NCBI GenBank assembly: GCA_030045295.1
Contig: JASIGD010000647.1
Span: 1 to 10,211, forward strand
DNA length: 10,211 nucleotides
Source: Streptosporangiaceae bacterium
GTDB lineage: Bacteria; Actinomycetota; Actinomycetes; Streptosporangiales; Streptosporangiaceae
Reading direction: 5' to 3'
The notes beneath the pieces are model-generated. The model did not search any database and was not told where the DNA came from. It worked only from the letters and a program-made list of their open reading frames with translations. A program made the translations under genes and the position numbers. Of this stretch, positions 6,332 to 10,211 are shown in pieces (the first letter of the stretch is position 1; the number at the start of each line of letters is the position of its first letter).

Positions 6332-6359
6332 TAAACGGGCGGGCCAGCAAGACGGTTCA
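6332..6359 (-). promoter_or_regulatory. Candidate ECF-sigma promoter of the lipoprotein gene
   Basis: On the minus strand TGAACC (6354-6359), 16 bases and then CGTTTA (6332-6337) resemble the extracytoplasmic-function sigma pattern GGAACC-N16-CGTT. The first -35 base deviates. It is the most AT-rich part of the 175-bp gap and lies about 110 bp upstream of the GTG. The downstream product is an envelope lipoprotein, which fits ECF control. The match rests on short motifs only. Confidence 0.4.
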
Positions 6360-6384
6360 CCCAGCGTCACCGGCTGGGCCGGAT

Positions 6385-6408
6385 CCGGGCTTACCTGGGT
6401 CAGCCCGG
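6385..6408 (-). terminator. Hairpin overlapping the GNAT stop codon
   Basis: CCGGGCT (6385-6391) pairs perfectly with AGCCCGG (6402-6408) across a 10-base loop. The stop codon (6400-6402) touches the right arm. It probably ends the Lrp-GNAT transcript. There is no T run. Confidence 0.45.
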
Positions 6409-6858
6409 TGCGTCGCTCAGCTGAGCCCGCGCGGGTGTCCGTGCGCGCGGCACCCGCCGGCGCAACTGCCCGCGGGACGCCTCGCGGAAGCCCTGCAGGG
6501 ACAGCCAGTTCGCGATCCACGGGCCGTCCGGATGCGTCTCGGGCACGACGTTGTAGATGTAGTTCAGTCCGCGGGCGGCGGCCTCGGCTTCGAGGTGCTC
6601 CACGATGAACCGGCCGACGCCCCGGCCCCGCTGACCGGGCGCGACGAAGAACGTAATCCGCGCGTCACCCCATTCGGAGTCGAGCCAGCCGTAGCCGGCC
6701 ACTTCGCCCCCGTCGGTCACCCGCCACCACTCGTTCGCGACCGGCTCTCCCGGCGCGGGGGCGGCCAGTCCCACCGCCGCGAGCTCGGCCGCACCGAAGA
6801 GCCGCTGCTTGTCGGCGTCCCAGCGCGGGGAGTCCTCCCTGATCCAGGCCAGCGTCAT
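6400..6858 (-). CDS. GNAT family N-acetyltransferase
   Basis: A 152-residue cytoplasmic acetyltransferase that would move an acetyl group from acetyl-CoA to an amine. The acetyl-CoA pyrophosphate loop is clear in motif A, ITFFVAPGQRGRGVG (68-82), which has the Q-R-x-G-x-G signature followed by the FIVEHLEAEAAARG helix. The late WLSLQGF (118-124) matches the usual LGF near the GNAT C-terminus. The tail from 130 on is Arg-rich and probably disordered. The ATG overlaps the stop of the upstream Lrp gene in an ATGA arrangement, so the two are translationally coupled and co-transcribed. That pairing, with an amino-acid exporter divergent from it, hints at a small amine or amino-acid substrate, but nothing in the sequence fixes it. 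Confidence 0.85.
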   Translation of the reverse strand: MTLAWIREDSPRWDADKQRLFGAAELAAVGLAAPAPGEPVANEWWRVTDGGEVAGYGWLDSEWGDARITFFVAPGQRGRGVGRFIVEHLEAEAAARGLNYIYNVVPETHPDGPWIANWLSLQGFREASRGQLRRRVPRARTPARAQLSDAPG

Positions 6859-7394
6859 GAGTTCTCCTGCCCCGCCGGCTCAGCGGTCAGGCGAACAGGA
6901 CCAGGTACGGGCAGTGGGCGCGCGGGTACGGGAGCCGAGTGCACGATCGAAGTCGTGGTGCGGCCGTGCGGGGTGAACAGGTCGAGGACCGGTTCGAGAT
7001 CGTCGATGGAGTGCAGGTACATCTTGATGAAGTAGCAGTCCTCCCCCGTGACGCGGTAGCACTCGGTGATGTTCGGCACCTCGCGGGCGATGCCCGGAAT
7101 CAGGCGCAGCCCTCCGCCGGTCGGGCTGATCCTGACGATGGCGCAGATCGTGTAGCCCAGGGCACGAGGGTCGACCTCCGCCCGGTAGGCCAGGGTGCCA
7201 CTGTCCTCCAGCCGGCGTAGGCGGTCGGCGACGGCCGGCCCTGACAGGCCAACCCGGCGGGCGAGTTCGGCGACCCGCAGCCTGGGCGCGGCCTGCAGTT
7301 CCGCGATGATCCGCCGGTCGACGGCGTCCATCGGCGCTTCTGGCACTTCGATGGCCTGGCGGATGAAATTCCTTTGTTTCGATGGCATTTCCAC
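6855..7394 (-). CDS. Lrp/AsnC family transcriptional regulator
   Basis: A feast/famine regulator that senses amino acids. The N-terminal winged helix-turn-helix begins at MDAVDRRIIAELQ (22-34) and continues through LRVAELARRVGLSGPAVADRLRRLEDSGTL. The C-terminal RAM (ligand and oligomer) domain starts at GYTICAIVRIS (~84) and includes the typical VTGEDCYFIKM. A ~30-residue Pro-rich tail follows. Start choice is open. The GTG at 7394 is given because GGGAG lies five bases upstream. However, residues 1-21 have no family similarity and unusually AT-rich codons, and the canonical AsnC start would be the ATG at 7331 (158 residues). The gene is coupled to GNAT by an ATGA overlap and diverges from a DMT exporter, the classic arrangement of a local regulator controlling an exporter and itself. 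Confidence 0.9.
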   Translation of the reverse strand: MEMPSKQRNFIRQAIEVPEAPMDAVDRRIIAELQAAPRLRVAELARRVGLSGPAVADRLRRLEDSGTLAYRAEVDPRALGYTICAIVRISPTGGGLRLIPGIAREVPNITECYRVTGEDCYFIKMYLHSIDDLEPVLDLFTPHGRTTTSIVHSAPVPARPLPVPGPVRLTAEPAGQENS

Positions 7395-7445
7395 GCTTGC
7401 TCCCGTCGATCAGCCCTTCTATGCCGCAGGGTTTGCTTCATATGC
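7347..7445. promoter_or_regulatory. Four TTCNATGC-like elements in the Lrp/exporter divergent region (candidate operator array)
   Basis: TTCGATGGC occurs identically at 7347-7355 and 7378-7386. Related words TTCTATGCC (7417-7425) and TTCATATGC (7437-7445) follow. Start-to-start spacings are 31, 39 and 20 bp, two of them close to whole helical turns. Lrp/AsnC octamers wrap DNA over several phased degenerate sites, so this is a plausible binding array. The first two copies fall in different reading frames of the regulator's doubtful first 21 codons, so coding does not explain them. Confidence 0.35.
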
Positions 7446-7446
7446 T
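7441..7446 (+). promoter_or_regulatory. -10 element of the DMT exporter (leaderless promoter)
   Basis: TATGCT fits TANNNT and is followed by six bases and the GTG at 7453. No ribosome binding site is present, so transcription probably starts at or one base before the start codon. The element overlaps the last TTCNATGC-like word, where a regulator could block polymerase. Confidence 0.5.
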
Positions 7447-7452
7447 GCGCTA

Positions 7453-8415
7453 GTGCCGGATAAACCGCAAGCCACGGTCACCCTGCGGGCGGGCGGCGCG
7501 GTCGATCGCTCCGGCCCGTGGCCCGGGCGGCTCGACCGGCTGCCGCCGACGTCGCTGTTCATCGTCAGCGCGGTCTTCCATTACCTCGGTCCGGCGCTCG
7601 CGGTGCTGTTGTTCGCCCGGCTCGACGTGCTGGGTGTCGCCTGGCTGCGCGTCGCCACCGCGGCCACGGTGTTCGCCGTCTGGCGACGGCCGTGGCGGCT
7701 GGCCCGAACGGCCCGGGACCGCCGGCAAGCCCGGCCGCTCTGGGGTCGGACCTTTTACGTGGTGCTGGCCCTCGGTGTCGTGCTGGCCGTCATGAACTCG
7801 GCGTTCTACCTGGCGGTGGACCGGCTGCCGCTGTCGACGGTGGGCGCGATCGAGTTCGGCGGCACCGTGGTCCTGGCCGCCGTGGGCGCGAGGTCCTGGC
7901 GCAACGCCGGAGCCCTCACCCTCACCACCGCGGGCGTCATCACCATCACCGCGATCCGCATCGCCGACCGGCCGCTCGGGTTCGTCTTCGCCTTCGCCAA
8001 CTGCGCGCTGTTCATGCTGTACATCGTCCTCGGCCACCGGATCGCGAACGTCCCCAGCGCGGCCGGGCGGCCCGGCGGGATCGACCGGCTCGGCGCGGCC
8101 ATGCTGGTCGCCGCGATCACCGCGGCGCCGTGGGGGCTGGGCGGCGCGCTGCCCGCGTTCCGCCACCCGATCCTGCTGCTGGCCGGCGCTGGGGTCGGTG
8201 TATGTTCCTCGGTGATCCCCTACGTCACCGATCAGCTGGCGATGGCCCGGTTGCCCCGCGCGACGTTCTCGCTCATGCTGGCGCTGCTGCCGGTATTCGC
8301 CACCTTGATCGGCGCGGTCGTGCTGCACCAGCTCCCGACCGGCCAGGATGTCGCCGGCATCACCCTGGTAACGCTCGGCGTCGCGATACATCACGAAGGC
8401 AAGGAGAGGACATAG
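7453..8415 (+). CDS. EamA/DMT family transporter, RhtA-like amino-acid exporter
   Basis: A 320-residue inner-membrane protein of the drug/metabolite transporter superfamily with two EamA repeats. About ten hydrophobic segments can be marked (roughly 33-54, 59-77, 101-120, 128-146, 152-170, 176-195, 212-230, 238-257, 270-292 and 298-313). LDVLGVAWLRVATAATVFAV in the first repeat, and SSVIPYVTDQLAMARLPRAT followed by LMLALLPVFATLIG in the second, match the pattern of the threonine/homoserine exporter RhtA. A substrate among amino acids or amino-acid-like compounds is therefore likely, and the divergent Lrp/AsnC regulator supports this. The GTG at 7453 is used because a -10 hexamer lies just upstream; in-frame starts further up run into the regulator. 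A polar ~30-residue cytoplasmic lead precedes the first helix. The stop is one base from the aldo/keto reductase start, so the two form an operon. Confidence 0.87.
   Translation: MPDKPQATVTLRAGGAVDRSGPWPGRLDRLPPTSLFIVSAVFHYLGPALAVLLFARLDVLGVAWLRVATAATVFAVWRRPWRLARTARDRRQARPLWGRTFYVVLALGVVLAVMNSAFYLAVDRLPLSTVGAIEFGGTVVLAAVGARSWRNAGALTLTTAGVITITAIRIADRPLGFVFAFANCALFMLYIVLGHRIANVPSAAGRPGGIDRLGAAMLVAAITAAPWGLGGALPAFRHPILLLAGAGVGVCSSVIPYVTDQLAMARLPRATFSLMLALLPVFATLIGAVVLHQLPTGQDVAGITLVTLGVAIHHEGKERT
8402..8410 (+). promoter_or_regulatory. Ribosome binding site of the aldo/keto reductase inside the exporter gene
   Basis: AGGAGAGGA lies within the last codons of the exporter. Its GAGGA end is six bases from the GTG at 8417. 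It fixes that start and shows that the two cistrons are translated from one mRNA. Confidence 0.7.
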
Positions 8416-8416
8416 C

Positions 8417-9400
8417 GTGGACTACGTAAGGCTGGGATCGGCAGGGCTGAAGGTCTCCAGGATCTGCCTGGGCATGATGAGCTACGGCAGCCGCGCCGAG
8501 CGCGCCTGGCACCTGGATGAGCCAGCGGCCGAGCCGATCGTCAAGGCAGCGGTCGACGGCGGCGTCACCTTCTTCGACACGGCCGACACCTACTCCGGCG
8601 GGATGAGCGAGGAGATCACGGGCCGCCTGCTCGGCAGGCTGTTCACCCGGCGCGACGACTACGTGCTGGCCACGAAGGTGTACTTCCCGATGGGTGACGG
8701 ACCCAACGACCGCGGCCTGTCTCGCAAGCACGTGCTGTCGGCGATCGATGCCTCGCTACGACGGCTTGGCACCGACTACGTCGACCTCTACCAGATCCAC
8801 CGGTGGGACTACCAGACGCCCATCGAGGAGACGATGGAGGCTCTGCACGACGTGGTCCGTGCGGGCAAGGCCCGCTACATCGGCGCGAGCAGCATGTTCG
8901 GCTGGCAGTTCGCCAAGGCCCAGAACCTGGCCGAACGGCACGGCTGGACCAGGTTCGCCGCGATGCAGAACCACTACAACCTGATCTACCGGGAAGAGGA
9001 GCGGGAGATGATCCCGCTGTGCGCCGACCAGGGCGTGGCCGTGCTGCCCTACAGCCCGCTGGCCCGCGGCGTGCTGGCCGGCAACCGCGGCCGGCGCGGT
9101 GAGCGGCGGACGACCCGGGCCGGAGATGACCCGCTGTCCGACGAGCGGTACAACTCCCCCGGCGACTTCGACGTCGCCGACCGGCTGGGCGAGGTCGCCG
9201 CCGCTCGCGGCGCACCGCCCGCCCAGGTCGCGCTGGCGTGGCTGCTGAGCCGTCCCGGCGTGACCGCGCCGATCGTCGGCGCGACCAGGCTGGGCCACAT
9301 CAGCGACGCGCTGGCCGCCCTCGAGCTCACGCTGAGCGAACAGGAGGTACGCCGGCTCGAGGAGCTCTACCTCGCGCACCCGGTGCTGGGGCATGCCTGA
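8417..9400 (+). CDS. Aldo/keto reductase, YajO-like
   Basis: A 327-residue cytoplasmic NADPH-dependent oxidoreductase with the (beta/alpha)8 barrel. The catalytic tetrad is in place: D54 and Y59 in FFDTADTYS, K87 in LATKVYF, and H128 in LYQIHRWDY. HRWDYQTPIEETMEAL, GKARYIGASSM and HYNLIYREEEREM follow Escherichia coli YajO closely, more so than other AKR families. C-terminal QVALAWLLSRPGVTAPIVGATR carries the usual cofactor-phosphate-binding segment. Length and ends match the family. YajO has been linked to 1-deoxyxylulose 5-phosphate formation, but AKRs are promiscuous and the true substrate here is open. It is co-transcribed with the exporter, so it may reduce or detoxify a carbonyl compound related to what is exported; that link is inference. 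Confidence 0.92.
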   Translation: MDYVRLGSAGLKVSRICLGMMSYGSRAERAWHLDEPAAEPIVKAAVDGGVTFFDTADTYSGGMSEEITGRLLGRLFTRRDDYVLATKVYFPMGDGPNDRGLSRKHVLSAIDASLRRLGTDYVDLYQIHRWDYQTPIEETMEALHDVVRAGKARYIGASSMFGWQFAKAQNLAERHGWTRFAAMQNHYNLIYREEEREMIPLCADQGVAVLPYSPLARGVLAGNRGRRGERRTTRAGDDPLSDERYNSPGDFDVADRLGEVAAARGAPPAQVALAWLLSRPGVTAPIVGATRLGHISDALAALELTLSEQEVRRLEELYLAHPVLGHA

Positions 9401-9405
9401 CCGGG
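9379..9405 (+). terminator. Hairpin overlapping the aldo/keto reductase stop
   Basis: CCCGGT (9379-9384) pairs with ACCGGG (9400-9405) across a 15-base loop. The last base of the stop codon (9398-9400) starts the right arm. The stem is short and has no T run. It lies directly upstream of the methyltransferase -10, consistent with a break between transcription units. Confidence 0.35.
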
Positions 9406-9413
9406 CCGCGCGA

Positions 9414-9419
9414 TAGCCT
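9414..9419 (+). promoter_or_regulatory. -10 element of the methyltransferase gene (leaderless promoter)
   Basis: TAGCCT fits TANNNT and is followed by six bases and the GTG at 9426. No ribosome binding site is visible. It suggests that the methyltransferase has its own leaderless promoter in the 25-bp gap after the reductase, though read-through is also possible. Confidence 0.45.
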
Positions 9420-9425
9420 GCTGGC

Positions 9426-10187
9426 GTGACCGATCGCGAAACGCGCAGGCTGTCCTTCGGGTCGGTGGCCGCCGACTACGACCGTTACCGCCCCTCCCCG
9501 CCGCCGCAGGCGCTGGACTGGCTGATCCCGGCGGGCGCGCAGGCGGTGCTCGACCTGGCCGCCGGGACCGGCGCGGTGACCAGGCAGCTGGTCGGCCGGG
9601 CGGCACGGATCATCGCGGTCGAGCCGGACGAGCGGATGCGCGCGGTCCTGACGGCCAGATGCCCGGAAGCGGAAGTCCTGGCCGGCCGCGGCGAGGACCT
9701 CCCGCTGCCGGACGCGTCGGTGGACGCGGTGGTGATCTCGGCCGCCTGGCACTGGCTGGATCCGGACCGGGCCGTGCCGGAGATCACCCGGGTGCTGCGG
9801 GTGGGCGGCGTCCTGGGCGTGATCCGGATCTCAAGGGACGTGCGGGTGCCCTGGGTGGCGGAGTTCAACCAGCTAGCCCGGGAGTCACGTGAGGCGGACC
9901 GCCGGCCGGACGGCACGCCAGCCGGCCACCGTCGCCGGCAGGTGACGTTCCCGCCCGGGACCCCGATGTCCGGCGTCGAGGAGCATGCGGTGGAGTACTC
10001 GCTGCCGATGACCAAGGACGAGCTGGTCGGGCTGCTCGGTACCTACAGCGGGGTGATCACGCTGGACCCCGAACGGAAGGCGGACTTCTCCCGGCGGGTC
10101 CGGGCCTTCCTCGACCGCCAGCCGTGGGACCGGACCGACCTGCCGCTGATCTGCCGGTGCCTGCGGAGCAGGCGGCTGCCCGGGTAG
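9426..10187 (+). CDS. Class I SAM-dependent methyltransferase
   Basis: A 253-residue cytoplasmic Rossmann-fold methyltransferase of the Methyltransf_11 / UbiE-like type. FGSVAADYDRYRP (11-23) is the usual lead helix. VLDLAAGTGAVT (41-52) is motif I, the glycine-rich loop that binds S-adenosylmethionine. VEPDERM (65-71) holds the acidic residue for the ribose hydroxyls. GRGEDLPLPDASVDAVVISAA (88 on) is motif II/III, and ITRVLRVGGVLGVI (120-133) is the strand-turn after it. The C-terminal half has no recognisable acceptor domain, so the substrate is unknown. The GTG start gives a normal N-terminus and has a -10 hexamer six bases upstream. The gene follows the reductase on the same strand and could be co-expressed with it by read-through. 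Confidence 0.9.
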   Translation: MTDRETRRLSFGSVAADYDRYRPSPPPQALDWLIPAGAQAVLDLAAGTGAVTRQLVGRAARIIAVEPDERMRAVLTARCPEAEVLAGRGEDLPLPDASVDAVVISAAWHWLDPDRAVPEITRVLRVGGVLGVIRISRDVRVPWVAEFNQLARESREADRRPDGTPAGHRRRQVTFPPGTPMSGVEEHAVEYSLPMTKDELVGLLGTYSGVITLDPERKADFSRRVRAFLDRQPWDRTDLPLICRCLRSRRLPG

Positions 10188-10198
10188 CTCACCCGGGC
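10178..10198 (+). terminator. Hairpin overlapping the methyltransferase stop
   Basis: GCCCGGGT (10178-10185) pairs perfectly with ACCCGGGC (10191-10198) around the 5-base loop AGCTC. The stop codon (10185-10187) begins in the left arm. There is no T run before the window ends. Confidence 0.5.
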
Positions 10199-10211
10199 CG
10201 CAGGCCGCGGT

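Noticed and set aside
6225..6350. N-terminal extension of the lipoprotein to 6350
   Set aside because: It would put 42 polar residues before the signal peptide and run over the hairpin at 6297-6316 and the ribosome binding site at 6224.
7450..8394. Minus-strand 314-residue open frame opposite the exporter
   Set aside because: Its translation is repetitive Arg/Asp/Gln/Gly-rich and lacks domains, while the plus strand encodes ten membrane segments.

Overview
The window reads as chromosomal DNA of a high-GC Gram-positive actinomycete. Base composition is very G+C-rich, third codon positions are almost always G or C, GTG starts are frequent, and several genes appear to be transcribed without a leader. 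No rRNA, tRNA, CRISPR array, insertion sequence or phage gene is visible. The exact genus cannot be told from this stretch.

Layout, left to right. (1) Positions 3-578 (+): the 3' part of a TetR/BetI-type repressor whose start lies before the window. (2) Positions 669-2150 (-): a stand-alone ATP-grasp ligase, convergent with the repressor. (3) Positions 2287-3606 (-) and 3661-4944 (+): two divergent paralogues of the NylB family (6-aminohexanoate-dimer hydrolase, a beta-lactamase-fold serine hydrolase), sharing a 54-bp promoter region with a palindrome at its centre. (4) Positions 5046-6224 (-): a secreted lipoprotein with an NHL-like beta-propeller, convergent with the second hydrolase across a very strong hairpin. 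(5) Positions 6400-6858 and 6855-7394 (-): a GNAT acetyltransferase translationally coupled to an Lrp/AsnC regulator. (6) Positions 7453-8415 and 8417-9400 (+): a RhtA-like DMT exporter and a YajO-like aldo/keto reductase one base apart, divergent from the regulator. (7) Positions 9426-10187 (+): a SAM-dependent methyltransferase.

How the genes may work together. The Lrp/AsnC, GNAT, exporter and reductase block looks like an amino-acid-responsive module: the regulator probably controls itself and the divergent exporter. The two NylB-like enzymes next to an ATP-grasp ligase suggest amide-bond chemistry (a possible maker and breakers of a small amide or peptide), but this link is inference from proximity only.

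Two features recur across unrelated genes. Four starts (3606, 3661, 7453, 9426) lack a ribosome binding site but have a TANNNT -10 hexamer 6-7 bases upstream, the signature of leaderless transcription. Most genes that end a transcription unit carry an inverted repeat overlapping the stop codon, while the two operon-internal junctions do not.
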